Shown here: in pieces, positions 1 to 15,000 of the stretch
Layout: each line of letters starts with the position of its first letter
Position numbering within the stretch: the first letter of the stretch is position 1
Source of the DNA: an uncultured Verrucomicrobiota bacterium
GTDB taxonomy: Bacteria; Verrucomicrobiota; Verrucomicrobiia; Verrucomicrobiales; Verrucomicrobiaceae
Direction: 5' to 3'
Length of the DNA: 64,000 nucleotides
NCBI GenBank assembly: GCA_903838675.1
Contig: CAILZI010000051.1
Location: forward strand, 1 to 64,000
The notes under the pieces: model-generated
The model's input: the letters and a program-made list of their open reading frames with translations, nothing else
Databases searched by the model: none
What the model was told of the DNA's origin: nothing
Translations under genes and position numbers: made by a program

Positions 1-3000
1 AGCATGGGCTTTAATGGTCAGAGCGGAGCACGCACGCTGACTCTGACGGGCAGCAATGCGAATGATAACACGCTGGCGGCGGTGATCGGCGACAACGGTG
101 GTGCGACATCTGTCACTAAAGCGGGCGGCGGCATCTGGGTGCTGAGCGGGGCGAACACCTACACTGGGGTGACCACCGTCAGTGGTACCGCTGTGCTAAA
201 AGTCAGTTCCCTGGCGAATGGTGGAGTGGCGAGCAACATCGGTGCATCCACCAACGCCGCGAGCAATCTGGTGCTCAATGGCGGCACCTTCACCTACACA
301 GGCGGCACGGTGAGTACGGACCGCTTGTTCAGCCTGGGCACCTCCGGCATCACGCTGAACGTGTTTGGCACCGGCGGGGTGACTTTCACCAACACCGGAA
401 GCATGGGATTCAATGGGCAGACAGGGGGGCGTACACTCTCGCTGGCCAATTCGAATGGTGGCACCAGCACCATTGCGGCCATCATTGGTGACAATGGCGG
501 GGCGACATCCGTTACGCATACTGTGGTTTCCGCCACCTGGGCCTTGACGGGAGCAAATACTTACACGGGAGCCACCACGCTCAATGGTGGAGTGCTCAGT
601 GTGACGAGCCTGGCCAATGGAGGCAGCGCCAGCGGCATCGGCGCTGCGACCAACGCCGCCACGAACCTGGTCCTCAGCAGTGGAACGCTGCAATACACTG
701 GGGCAGGAGACAGCACGGACCGTTTGTTCAGTGTGGGAACCAGTGGAGGCAATCTCAATGCCTCTGGCACGGGAGCGGTGAATTTTACCAACACGGGCAG
801 CATTGGGTTCAATAGTCAGACGGGGGCACGCACCTTGATACTGACAGGCACGAACACGGGAACCAACACCCTCGCCGCAGCGATTGGCGACAATAGCGGA
901 GCCACTGCATTGTCGAAAACTAGCACCGGCACATGGGTGCTCACCGGGACCAACAGCTACACGGGAACGACGAACATCAGCGGCGGTGTGCTGCAGGTCG
1001 GTAATGCAGGCACCAGTGGCACGCTGGGCAGCGGGGCCGTCACCGACAATGCCAATCTGACATTCAATCGCTCAGACAGCATGACTGTGGCCAATACCAT
1101 CAGCGGCAGCGGGGGGCTTTCCCAGATTGGTGCTGGCACCACCACGCTCAGCGGTACGAACAGCTATCTGGGGGGAACGACGATCAGCGGCGGCGTACTC
1201 AGCGTGGCTACGTTGGCCAATGGCAACAGCGCCAGCAACATCGGCGCCTCAAGCAGTGCAGCCACCAATCTCGTGCTCAACGGTGGCGCACTTCAATACA
1301 CGGGTGCGGGAGTCAACACGGACCGGCTCTTCAGTGTGGGCACCAGCGGGGGCACCGTGGACTCATCGGGCACTGGCACGCTGGTCTTGACCAATTCGGG
1401 CAGCATGGCGTTCAATGGCCAGAGCGGTGCGCGTTTGCTGACTGTCACGGGCACCAACACAGGCAACAACATCATTGCCGCAGTGATTGGTGACAATGGC
1501 GGTGCTACAGCGCTGACAAAGACAGGTGCCGGCTTTTGGACTCTGACAGGAACCAACAGTTACTCCGGCGTTACAACCATCAATGGCGGCGTGCTTAATG
1601 TGCTCACTCTGGCCAACGGCGGCAGCAGCAGCGGTATCGGAGCTTCAAGCAATGCTGCATCAAACGTCGTGCTCAACGGAGGCACACTCAAATATTCCTC
1701 GGTGGTGGCTTCAGCAGTCAGCACGGACCGCCTGTTCAGCGTGGGCACCAGTGGTGGCACCATCGATGCCTCAGGTGGTTTCAACATCCTCTTCACCAAC
1801 ACCGGCAGCATGGGATTCAACGGCCAAAGCGGAGCACGCACGCTGACTCTGACGGGCAGCAATGCGAACGACAACACGCTGGCGGCGGTGATCGGCGACA
1901 GTGGTGGCGCGACCTCGGTGACCAAAGCGGGCGGCGGCGTCTGGGTGCTGAGCGGGGCGAACACCTATACAGGAGCCACCACCCTAACTGGCACCGGTGT
2001 GCTCAAGGTGAGTTCCCTGGCGAATGGAGGCAGCGCCAGCAGCATTGGCGGCTCGACCAATGCGGCGAGCAATCTGGTGCTCAACGGAGGCACGTTCACC
2101 TACACCGGTGGAACAGTGAGCACGGACCGGCTGTTTAGCCTGGGAACTGCCGGCATCACCTTGAACATGTTTGGGAGCGGTGGGGTGACCTTTACCAATA
2201 CCGGCACCATGGGATTCAACGGGCAGACAGGTGCGCGAACACTCACCCTGGCAAATTCGAATGGTGGCACCAGCACCATTGCGGCCATCATTGGCGACAA
2301 TGGCGGGGCGACATCGATCACGCGTAGCAATTCAGGCACCTGGGCCTTGACGGGAGTGAACACTTACACGGGAGCCACCACGATCAATGGTGGAGTGCTC
2401 AGTGTGACGAGCTTGGCCGATGGCGGCAGCGCCAGCAGCATCGGTGCTGCAACCAACGTCGCCACCAACCTGGTTCTCAACGGCGGCACATTGCAATACA
2501 CTGGGGCAGCTACTAGCACAGACCGTTTGTTCAGCGTGGGACTCAGTGACGGCACGTTGGATGCCTCGGGCACGGGCGCGGTGAATTTTACCAACACTGG
2601 CATCATGGGCTTCAATAATCAGACGGGTGCGCGCACCTTGATACTGACCGGCACAAACACGGGAAACAACACCCTCGCCGCAGCCATTGGCGACAACAAC
2701 TCAGGAACGGCATTGTTGAAATCAGGGACGGGGACCTGGGTGCTCACCGGACTCAACAGCTACACAGGTGCGACGATCATCGCTGCAGGTTCGTTGCAGA
2801 TTGGCAATGGCGGCACTAGCGGATTTCTGGGCATCGGGGGAGTGTCCAACAGTGCCAACCTGACGTTCAACCACTCTGACTCTCTCAGCATTGCAAACAC
2901 CATCAGCGGCACCGGGTCAGTGACTCAGGCGGGCGCGGGCACCACCATTCTCAGTGGTGCAAGCAGCTATACAGGTGTGACAACGATCAACAGCGGCGTA

Positions 3001-6000
3001 CTCAATGTGACCTCACTGGCCGGAGGTGGCAGCAACAGTAATATCGGGGCTTCGAGCAATGCCGCCACCAACCTCGTGCTGAACGGAGGTACATTGCAAT
3101 ACACCGGGACGGGCGCCAGCACTGACCGGCTCTTCAGCGTGGGAACCAGTGGCGGCACGCTGGATGGCTCGGGCACCAACACATTGACTTTCACCAACAC
3201 GGGCAGCATGGGCTTCAATGGTCAGACTGGTGCGCGCACGCTGACCCTCACTGGCACAAATACAGCCGGCAACACACTGGACGCAGTGATCGGTGACAAC
3301 GGCGGAGCCACTTCGCTGAACAGTGTTGGCACCGGCACCTGGATATTGATGGGCGCAAGCACGTACACGGGAGTCACCACGATCAGCGGTGGCGGTATAC
3401 TCAATGTGACGACACTGGCCAATGGCGGCAGCGCCAGCAGCCTCGGCGCATCAAGCAGTGCCGCGAGCAATCTGGTGATCAATGGTGGGGTGCTTGCCTA
3501 CATCGGCCTTCCTGGGGTTAGCAGCACAGACAGGCTGTTTAGTCTGGGAACGAGTGGAGGCAGCTTGAATGCGTCAGGCAGTTCGATAATCAATTTCACC
3601 AACACCGGCAGCATGGGTTTCAACGGCCAAAGCGGCGCGCGCACCCTGACATTGGGTGGGACGGATATCGGTGACAACTCTCTCGCTGCAAGCATTGGCG
3701 ACAATGGTGGAGCCACTTCACTTACCAAGTCGGGCACCGGCACCTGGGTATTGTCTGGAACGAGCACCTACACCGGCGTCACCACCCTGGCTGCTGGTGT
3801 GTTGAAAGTGACCAGTCTCGCCAACGGTGGCAGCAACAGCAACATCGGGGCTTCAACCAATGCGGCAACCAACCTCGTCTTCAACGGTGGCACACTGAGG
3901 TATACGGGGGGGAGCGCTGTGAGCACCGACCGGTTGTTCAGTGTGGGCACGGCAGGTGGCACGCTCGACTCGTCCGGAACAGTGATGAGTTTCACGAACA
4001 CGGGCAGCATGGGTTTCAACGGGCAGTCTGGCGCACGCACCCTGACTTTGACGGGGACCAATGGTGCGGGCAATGTCCTCGCCGCAGTGATTGGTGACAG
4101 CGGCGGTGCCACATCACTGATCAAATCTGGCACAGGTACGTGGATGCTGACCGGAAACAATACTTACACGGGCACCACCACCATCAGCGGAGGCACACTG
4201 GCTCTTGGGAACTTTGGCACCACCGGCTCCATCAGCGGAGACATTGTTGATAACGGCACCCTCATGCTGAACAACACGGGAGGCCTCACGCTGACACAAA
4301 CCATCAGCGGCACGGGCGGAGTCACGGTGAATGCCGGTTCGCACACTCTGAGCGGAACCAACACATACACAGGCGTGACCTCCATTGCGGGCGGCTTGAC
4401 TCTTTCTATTGCGACGCTTGCTGACGGTGGTGTGGCCAGCAATCTGGGTGCGGCCAGCAATGCCGCAACCAACATCGTCTTAAACAATGGCATCCTCAAA
4501 TACACCGGCTCCGGTTCCTCATCGGATCGTTTGTTTGGAATCGGCACTTTAGGCGGCACGCTGAATGCCTCCGGCACGGGGGCGGTGAACTTCACCAACA
4601 CCGGCAGCATGGGGTTCAACAGTCTGTCAGGCGCACGTACGCTGACGCTGACAGGCACGAACACGGGAGCCAACACCCTCGCTGCTGTGATTGGTGACAA
4701 TGGTGGGGCCACTGCATTGTCGAAAACGGGTGCCGGAACGTGGGTGATCACTGGAACCAACAGCTACACGGGAACGACCACCATCAGCGGAGGTGTCCTG
4801 CAAGTCGGCAGCGGCGGCACCTCCGGCATGCTTGGCAGCGGGTCGGTGACTGACAGTTCGAATCTGACCTTCAATCGTTCAGACAGTCTGACTGTAGCCA
4901 ATACCATTTCCTCCACTGGCAGCCTTTCCCAGATAGGTGCGGGTACCACCACGCTGACCGGTACGAACAGCTACTCGGGGGTGACGACGATCAGCGGAGG
5001 CGTGCTCAGTGTGACGACTCTCGCCAACGGTGGCAGCAACAGCAATATAGGCACCTCAAGCAATGCCGCGACCAATCTCGTGCTGAACGGCGGCGCACTT
5101 CAATACACGGGTGTGGGAGTCAATACGGACCGGCTCTTCAGTGTGGGCACTAGCGGCGGCACCGTGGACTCATCGGGCACTGGCACGCTGGTCTTTACCA
5201 ATGCGGGCAGCATGGCGTTCAACGGCCAGAGCGGTGCACGTGCGCTGACTCTCACGGGAACCAACACAGGCAACAACGTCATTGCCGCATTGATTGGTGA
5301 CAATGGCGGTGCTACAGCCCTGACAAAGACAGGGGCCGGCTTTTGGACTCTGACAGGAACCAACAGTTACTCCGGCGTCACAACCATCAATGGCGGCGTG
5401 CTTAATGTGCTCACTCTGGCCAACGGCGGAAGCAACAGCAACATCGGGGATTCAAGCAATGCTGCATCCAACCTCGTGCTCAACGGCGGCACACTCAAAT
5501 ATTCCTCCGTGGTGGCTTCAGCAGTCAGCACGGACCGCCTGTTCAGCGTGGGCACCAGCGGTGGTACGATCGATGCCTCAGGCGGTTTCAACATCCTCTT
5601 CACCAACACGGGCAGCATGGGATTCAACGGCCAGAGCGGAGCACGCACGCTGACTCTGACGGGCAGCAATGCGAACGACAACACGCTGGCGGCGGTGATC
5701 GGCGACAACGGTGGCGCGACCTCGGTGACCAAAGCGGGCAGCGGCGTCTGGGTGCTGAGCGGGGCGAACACCTATACAGGAGCCACCACTCTAACTGGCA
5801 GCGGTGTGCTCAAGGTCAGCTCCCTGGCGAATGGAGGCAGTGCCAGCGGTATTGGGGCCGCAACCAATGCGGCGAGCAATCTGGTGCTCAACGGTGGCAC
5901 GCTGCAATACACGGGAACTGGGGCAACTACTGACCGGTTGTTCAGCGTGGGAACCAGTGGCATAACGCTGGATGCAGAAGGCACAGGGGCGGTGGTTTTT

Positions 6001-9000
6001 TCAAATACGGGAGCGATGGGATTCAACGGCCAGAGCGGGGCGCGCACGCTGACGCTCACGGGTGGACTCAACTACAATCTCCAAAACACAATTGCAGCAG
6101 TTATTGCCGATAATGGCGGCGCAACTTCAGTCACGAAGACAGGAGACAATCAAACATGGGTTCTCAGTGGTTTGAATACCTACACGGGAGTGACCACGGT
6201 CACCGGGGGAGGGAGCAGGTTGAGTGTTTCAACGCTGACCAACGGTGGTCTGGCCAGTGGCATTGGGGCTGCTTCCAGCGCTGCCTCAAACATCATCCTC
6301 GATGGTGGCGGCACTCTCGAATATAGGGGGTCGGGTGCCAGCACGGATCGTCTGTTCAGCATCGGCACTGGCGGTGGCGGCATCCTTTCAGCAGGTACAG
6401 GCGCCATTAACTACACGAACACGGGAGCTATGGGTTTCGTCGGTTCCGGAGCACGAACACTGCAGCTATCTGGAGGCAGCTCCAGTGACAATACTCTGGC
6501 CGCTTTGATCGGTGACCATGGCGGCGCCACCTCCGTTTTCGAGACCCTTATTGGCAGCAGATGGCTGCTGACAAATGCGAACACCTATACTGGCGTCACC
6601 AGTATCGCAGGAACAACACTCAGTGTCTCATCCCTTGCCAACGGCGGAGTGGCCAGCAATATTGGCTCCTCGACCAATGCTGCAGCCAATTTGCTTCTTA
6701 ATTCTGGCGGCACATTGCAATACACAGGAGCAGCAAACAGTACGGACAGATTGTTCACCATTGGAAGTGTGACGGGAGGCACCCTTGATGCTTCAGGAAC
6801 AGGGGCCATCAATTTTAACAACACGGGAGCCATCAGTATTTTGGGCCCCAATGCATTGACTCTTACCCTCAGCGGAACAAACACGGGGGCCAATACTCTT
6901 GCCGCAGTCTTTGGCAATGGCACCAGCGCAAGTTCACTCACGAAATCAGGAGCGGGCACCTGGGTGCTGACCGGAACGAATACCTACACAGGTGTCACCA
7001 CCATCAATGGTGGTGTGCTGTCTGTGGCCAGTCTTACCAACGGCGGTTCTTCCAGCGGCATCGGCGCCGCGACCAACGCAGCAGCCAATCTGGTGCTCAA
7101 CGGCGGTACATTGAAGTACACAGGAACTGCTGCAGTGAGCACAGACAGGCTCTTCAGCGTGGGAACCAGCGGCGGAGCGCTGGATGTCTCAGGCACGGGA
7201 GCGGTCAATTATGCCAATGCAGGCAGCATGGGGTTCAATGGCCAGACGGGTGCGCGTACGCTGACCCTCACTGGAACCAATGCTGGCAGCAACACCATCG
7301 CCACATTGATCGGTGATAATGGCGGTGCCACGTCGCTGACTAAAACCGGCACAGGCTTCTGGACATTGACGGGAGCAAACACGTACACGGGAGCCACCAC
7401 GATCAGTGGCGGTGGCGGCATCCTCACGCTGACAACGCTGGCCAATGGCGGCAGCGCCAGCAGCATCGGTGCATCCAGCAATGCCGCGAGCAATCTGGTG
7501 CTCGATGGAGCCGGCCTCGTCTATACGAGCACCGGAAGCAGCACTGACAGGTTGTTCAGTCTGGGAACAAGCAGCGCCACCATCAACTCGTCAGGCACTG
7601 GTCTGCTGGCCTTCACCAATGCCGGCAGCATGGGTTTCAACGGGCAGAGCGGCGCGCGCACCCTGACGCTGCTGGGGGCAAACGCCAATGACAATTCCCT
7701 GGCCGCAGTCATTGGCGACAATGGCGGAGCAACGGCACTGACCAAGTCGGGCATCGGCACCTGGGTGCTCTCCGGAGCCAGCACTTACACCGGAGTCACC
7801 ACCCTCAGCAGTGGTGTGTTGAAGGTTTCCAGTCTCGCGGATGGCGGTGTGGCCAGCAACATCGGTGCTGCGTCCAATGCGGCCTCAAACCTGGTGTTCG
7901 GCTCCGGAATCTTGATTTATACAGGAACAGGCTCAAACACGGACCGGCTTTTCACCATGGACACGACAGGTGCCACACTGCAGGCCAGTGGCACCGGGGC
8001 GGTCAACTTCACCAATACAGGCAGCATCGCACTTTCGGGCTCAGGCATACGAAGTTTGACTCTTACAGGCACGAGCACCGCCGCCAACAATCTGGCGGCT
8101 TCAATCGCCGACAATGGAGGAGCCACTTCATTGACCAAAAGCGGCGTCGGCACCTGGGGGCTTTCAGGTTCCAGTTCCTACACAGGGGTGACGAGTGTTT
8201 TTGGCGGTGTTTTAACGGTCACCAATCTTGCCAACGGGGGACAAAACAGCAGCATCGGTGCCTCCTCGAGCGCGGCAGCCAATCTGGTGTTGGGTACAAC
8301 GCTTCAATACATCGGTGCGGCCACCAGCACAGACCGGCTGTTTACTGTGGGTCTTGGAACGCCGACTTTGGATGCCTCCGGCACCGGAGCGTTGAATTTT
8401 ACCAACACCGGCAGTCTGGCGTACAGTGGCACCGGAGCCCGCACTCTGACTCTTGCGGGTACAAACACAGGGAACAACACCCTCTCCGCCGTGCTGAGTG
8501 ACAATGGCGGCGCCTCTTCATTGGCGAAGTCAGGAACCGGCACCTGGTTGCTGACAGGAGCGAACAATTACACGGGCTCCACCATTATCAACGCAGGGGT
8601 GCTGCAGGTGGGCAATGGCGGCACCTCCGGTGCGCTTGGCAGCGGGGCAGTGATTAACAGCGGCGCCCTTGTCATCAACCGTTCCGATGCGCTCACCCTT
8701 GCCAACAGCATCAGTGGGGCTGGCACGTTCACGCAGGCGGGCACCGGCACCACGACGTTCACTGGGAGCAGCGGCTACAATGGCGCTACGTTTGTCAACG
8801 CTGGAAAACTACAGGCCGGCGCGGCATTTACATTCAGCTCCGTGTCAGCAGTCACGCTTGCGAGCGGCAGCATTCTTGAACTCAATGGCTTTAACAACGC
8901 CATTGGCAGCCTGGCTGGATCAGGCACGGTGCAAAACGGCACGGCGACAAACGCCACCTTGAATGCCGGTGGTACGACGAGCACCACTTTTTCCGGACTC

Positions 9001-12000
9001 ATTCAGGATGGTGGCAGTGGTTTGCTGAGCTTCAACAAAGCGGGGTCGGGCACGCTCACACTGACGGGCAGCAATACGTATACGGGAGGCACGGTCGTCA
9101 GTGCCGGAACGCTCAGCATCTCCAGTCTGGCGAATGGAGGTGTGGCCAGCAACATCGGCGCTTCCAGCAATGCCTTTTTCAATCTGCTGCTCAATGGTGG
9201 TACGCTTAGCTACACCGGCGCTGCGACGTCCACGGACAGATTGTTCTCAGTCACCACAAATGGCGGCACGCTGGATGCATCTGGCACCGGGGCGGTGAAT
9301 TTCACCAACACCGGCAGCATGGGCTTCAACTTCCAGAGCGGCGCGCGCACGCTCACACTTACCGGCACAAACGCTGGCGCTAACACCATCGCCGCGGTCA
9401 TCGGTGACAACGGTGGGGCTACCTCGCTGACCAAGTCAGGAACAGGGCAGTGGACTCTCACAGGGGCCAATGGATATACGGGGCCTACCACGATCACCGG
9501 GGGGCAGTTGGTGATTTCCAGACTGGCCAACGGTGGCAGCGCCAGCAGCATCGGCGCAGCAACGAATGCCGCCACCAATCTGGTGCTCAACGGTGGTGCT
9601 TTGCAATACACGGGAGCAGCGGCCAGCACGGACCGGTTGTTTAGCGTGGGAACGAGTGGCGGCACACTGGATGCGTCCGGTACGGGGGCGGTGAACTTCA
9701 CCAACACTGGGAGCATGGGCTTCAACGGCCAGAGCGGCGCCCGCACCTTGACCCTCACCGGCACCAACACCGGCAGCAACACGCTTGCTGCTGGGATCGG
9801 TGACAGTGGTGGCGCCACTTCATTGGTGAAATCCGGCGTCGGCACCTGGGTGCTCACCGGAACGAACACCTACACTGGCACGACAACCATCAATACAGGG
9901 GTGCTGCAGGTCGGCAGTGGCGGCACCACCGGATCTTTGGGCAGCGGTGCAGTGACAAACAACGCCAGCCTGGGGATCAATCGTTCTGATGCCATCACGC
10001 TCGCCAACACCATCAGTGGCAGTGGCACATTGATTCAGGCAGGCACTGGCACGACGACTCTCTCCGGCACCAACTCCTATACCGGGGCAACGACGATTAA
10101 CTCAGGCGTGCTCAACGTGACCACCCTCGCCAACGGTGGTATCAACAGCAACATCGGCGCTTCATCGAGTGCCGCTGCTAATCTGGTGATCAACGGCGGC
10201 ACTCTTCAGTATTCGGGCGCGACGGATGCCACCACCGACCGGTTGTTCAGCGTGGGCATCGGGGGTGCGGTGATCAATGTCACTGGCAGCGGTGCGCTGA
10301 ATTTCACCAACACCGGCAGCATGGGCTTCAACGGACAGAGCGGCGCGCGTAACTTGCATCTCACCGGTACGAACTCGGGGTTGAACATCATCGCCGCAGC
10401 CATTGGTGACTTTGGCGGGGCCACCTCAGTGACGATCGATGGTGCAGCCACCTGGCTGCTTACCGGAGCCAACAACTATACGGGAGCCACAACCGTCAGT
10501 TCCGGGGTGCTCAAAATCGGCGGCAGCAGCCTGGATTCAGCGATCATCCTTGGCTCGAGCGCCACGGTGGAGCTGAATGGATTGAACACGCGCATCGGTT
10601 CACTGGCTGGTTCAGGAACTGTGCAGAATAATTCCAACTCTGCGGCAACCCTGACGACAGGGGGAGACAACACCAGCACCACTTTCGGTGTCATCATTCA
10701 AGACGGTGGTTCAGGCGCGCTGTCACTTGTCAAAACAGGTTCGGGCACGTTCACGCTCACCGGCACAAACACTTACACGGGAACCACCACCATCAGTGCC
10801 GGGGTGCTGCAGGTGGGTTCGGGCGGCACGACGGGTACCCTCGGCACAGGTGCGGTGACCAACAACGCCAGCCTCATCATCAATCGATCGGACACCACGA
10901 CCATTGCCAACGCCATCAGTGGCAGTGGCTCGCTTACACAGGCCGGCTCAGGCACCACCACGCTGACGGGAGCCAGCACATACACGGGTAGCACGACGAT
11001 CAACGCCGGAGTGCTCAGTGTGGCTGCCATGGCGAATGGTGGCGGCACGAGCAATCTGGGGGCATCTACCAATGACGCCACCAATCTGGTGCTCAACGGT
11101 GGCACCTTGCAATACACTGGCGGGGCAACTAGCACGGACCGGCTCTTCAGTGTGGGAACCAACGGCGGCACTCTTGACGCCTCTGGCACGGGAGCGGTGA
11201 ACTTTTCCAACACCGGCACGATGGGCTTTAACGGCCAGAGTGGTGCACGCAGCCTGCTGCTAACGGGCACGAACACCGGAAGCAACACGCTTGCTGCTGT
11301 GATCGGCGACAACGGTGGCTCCACTTCGCTCACGAAATCTGGTGCCGGCACCTGGGTGCTGACGGGAACCAGCAGTTACACGGGCAGCACGACGATCAAC
11401 ACCGGAGTGCTCAGTGTGGCTGTCCTCGCAGATGGCGGCAGCAGCAGCAATCTGGGGGCATCCACCAATGTGGCGACGAACCTGGTGCTCAACGGTGGCA
11501 CCTTGCAATACACTGGCGGGGCAACTAGCACGGACCGGCTCTTCAGCGTGGGAACCAACGGCGGCACTCTTGACGCCTCTGGCACGGGGGCGGTGAACTT
11601 CACCAACACCGGCACGATGGGCTTCAATGGCCAGAGCGGCATACGCACCTTGACCCTCACGGGCACGAATACCGGAAGCAACACACTTGCTGCTGTGATC
11701 GGCGACAACGGTGGCTCCACATCGCTGACGAAATCCGGCGCCGGCACCTGGGTGCTGACCGGAACGAACACCTACACTGGCACCACGACGATCAGCGCCG
11801 GGGTGCTGCAGATCGGCAGTGGCAGCACGACTGGCTCTCTGGGCAGCGGTGCGGTGACCGACAACGGCAGTCTTGTTATCAATCGTTCGGATGCTGTCAC
11901 CATTGCCAACACCATCAGTGGCAGCGGCACTTTGACTCAGGCGGGCGCTGGCACGACCACGCTGACGGGAGCGAACACCTATTCCGGCAGCACGACGATC

Positions 12001-15000
12001 AATGCAGGTGTACTCAAGGTGACCACCCTTGGCAATGGTGGCAGCAGCAGCAACATCGGCGCTTCATCGAGTGCCGCTGCTAATCTGGTGCTCAATGGCG
12101 GCACCTTGCAATACACTGGAGCTTTAGCCAGCACGGACCGGTTGTTCAGCGTGGGGACAAGCGGTGGCACGCTGGATGCCTCCGGCACAGGAGCTGTGAG
12201 CTTTACGAACACAGGCAGCATGGGCTTCAATGGCCAGAACGGTGCACGTTCCTTGAACCTTGCTGGTACGAACACCGGTAGCAACACACTTGCTGCGGTG
12301 ATTGGAGACAATGGTGGCGCCACTTCGCTGATTAAATCTGGCGTCGGCACCTGGGTGCTGACCGGAGCGAACACTTATACTGGCACCACGACGATCAGCG
12401 GCGGAGTGCTGCAGATCGGGAATGGGGGGACATCGGGCACGCTCGGAAGCGGAGCGGTGACGGATAACGGCAATCTTACGATCAATCGTTCGGATGCCCT
12501 CACCATCGCCAATGCCATCAGCGGCAGTGGCACGCTTGCACAAGTGGGCTCAGGCACGACCACGCTGACGGGAGCCAGCACTTACACCGGCAGCACGACG
12601 ATCAATGCCGGAGTGCTCAGTGTGGCCTCCATAGCGAATGGTGGCAGCACGAGCAATGTGGGAGCATCCACGAGTGCCGCAACCAATCTGGTGCTCAACG
12701 GCGGCACCCTGCAATACACGGGAGCTGCAGCCAGCACGGACCGGCTCTTCAGCGTGGGAACGAGTGGTGGCACGCTGGATGCATCCGGCACAGGAGCTGT
12801 GAGCTTTACCAACACGGGCAGCCTGGGCTTCAACAGCCAGAGTGGTACACGCACCTTGACCCTCACTGGCAACAACACCGGCAGCAACACCCTTGCTGCT
12901 GGGATCGGTGACAGTGGTGGAGCCACTTCGCTGGTGAAATCTGGCGCGGGCACCTGGGTGCTGACCGGAGCGAATACCTACACTGGCACCACGACGATCA
13001 ACGCCGGGGTGCTGAAAATTGGCAGTGGCGGCACGACGGGCACGCTTGGCAGTGGTGCGGTGACCAACAACGGCAGCCTGGTGATCAACCGTTCGGACGC
13101 CATCACGCTCGCTAACACCATCAGTGGCAGCGGCACATTTACTCAGGCGGGTGCCGGTACGACCACGCTCAGCGGCACTAACTTGTACACTGGCGTGACG
13201 ACGATTAACGCAGGCGTACTCAATGTGACCCTCCTTGCCAATGGCGGTAGCAGCAGCAACATCGGCGCTGCGGCGAGTGCCGCTGCTAATCTGGTGCTCA
13301 ATGGCGGCACCTTGCAATACAGCGGGGCTGCAGCCAGCACCGACCGGTTGTTCAGCGTGGGAACGAGTGGTGGCACGCTGGATGCCTCCGGTACGGGAGC
13401 TGTGAACTTCACCAATACTGGAAGCATGGGGTTCAACAGCCAGAGCGGCGCGCGCAATCTGCATCTCACCGGCACGAACACCGGGGTGAACACCATCGCC
13501 GCAGCCATCGGTGACTTTGGCGGAGCCACTTCGCTGTCTGTCGATGGCAGTGCCACCTGGTTGCTCACCGGAGCCAACACTTTCACGGGCACCACGACCG
13601 TCAGTTCCGGGGTGCTCAAAATCGGCGGTAACAGCCTGGATTCAGCTTTCACCCTTGGGGCGAATGCCATGGTGGAGCTGAATGGACTGAACACTCGCAT
13701 CGGATCACTGGCTGGATCAGGCATCGTGCAGAACAATTCCGCAACTGCGGCGACCCTGACAACAGGAGGGAATAACACCAGCACCACCTTCAGTGGCGTC
13801 ATGCAAGACGGTGGTGCAGGCGCGCTGTCATTGGTCAAAACGGGTTCGGGCACGTTCACGCTCACCGGCGCAAACAGTTACACCGGAACCACCACCATCA
13901 GTTCCGGGGTGCTGCAGGTGGGCTCGGGCGGCACGACAGGCACGCTCGGCACAGGTGCGGTGACCAACAACGCCAGCCTCATCCTCAATCGATCGGACGC
14001 CACGACCATTGCCAACGCCATCAGTGGCAGTGGTTCTCTCACTCAGGCCGGCTCAGGCACCACCACGCTGACGGGAGCCAATACATATACGGGCAGCACG
14101 ACGATTAACGCCGGAGTGCTCAGTGTGGCTGTCATAGCCAATGGTGGCAGCAGCAGCAATGTGGGGGCATCCACCAGTGCATCGACCAACCTGGTGCTCA
14201 ACGGTGGCACCTTGCAATACACCGGGGCGGATGTCAGTACGGACCGGCTCTTCAGCGTGGGAACCAACGGCGGCACTCTTGACGCCTCTGGCACCGGGAC
14301 AGTGAACTTCACCAACACCGGCAGCATGGGCTTCAATGGCCAGAGCGGTATCCGAACGTTGACCCTCACCGGCACGAACACCGGCGGCAATACTCTCGCC
14401 GCAGCGATTGGCGACAATGGTAGTGCAACGGCACTGACGAAATCCGGCCTCGGAACGTGGGTGATCACAGGATCCAACAGCTACAGCGGCATCACAAGCA
14501 TCAGCGCCGGAGTGCTGCAGGTCGGCAACGGTGGCATCGCAGGCACGCTCGGAAGCGGTGCGGTGACCGACAACGGCAGTCTTGTCATCAACCGTTCGGA
14601 TGCCATCACCATCGCCAACACCATCAGCGGTGCCGGTTCTTTCACGCAGGCGGGCGCTGGCACCATCACGCTGAGTGGAATCAGCAGTTTCACCGGCAGC
14701 ACAACGATCAACTCCGGCGTGCTCAGTGTGGCTGTCCTCGCAGATGGTGGCAGCAACAGCAACCTGGGGGCATCCACCAGTGCGGCGGCCAACCTGGTGC
14801 TCAACGGCGGCAATTTGCAATACACCGGCGCGGATGTCAGCACGGATCATCTTTTCAGCGTAGGAACCAACGGTGGCACTCTTGACGCCTCTGGCACGGG
14901 AGCGGTGAATTTCACCAACACCGGCAGCATGGGCTTCAACGGTCAGAGCGGCACCCGCATACTCACCCTCACCGGAACTAATTCCGGCAGCAACATCCTT

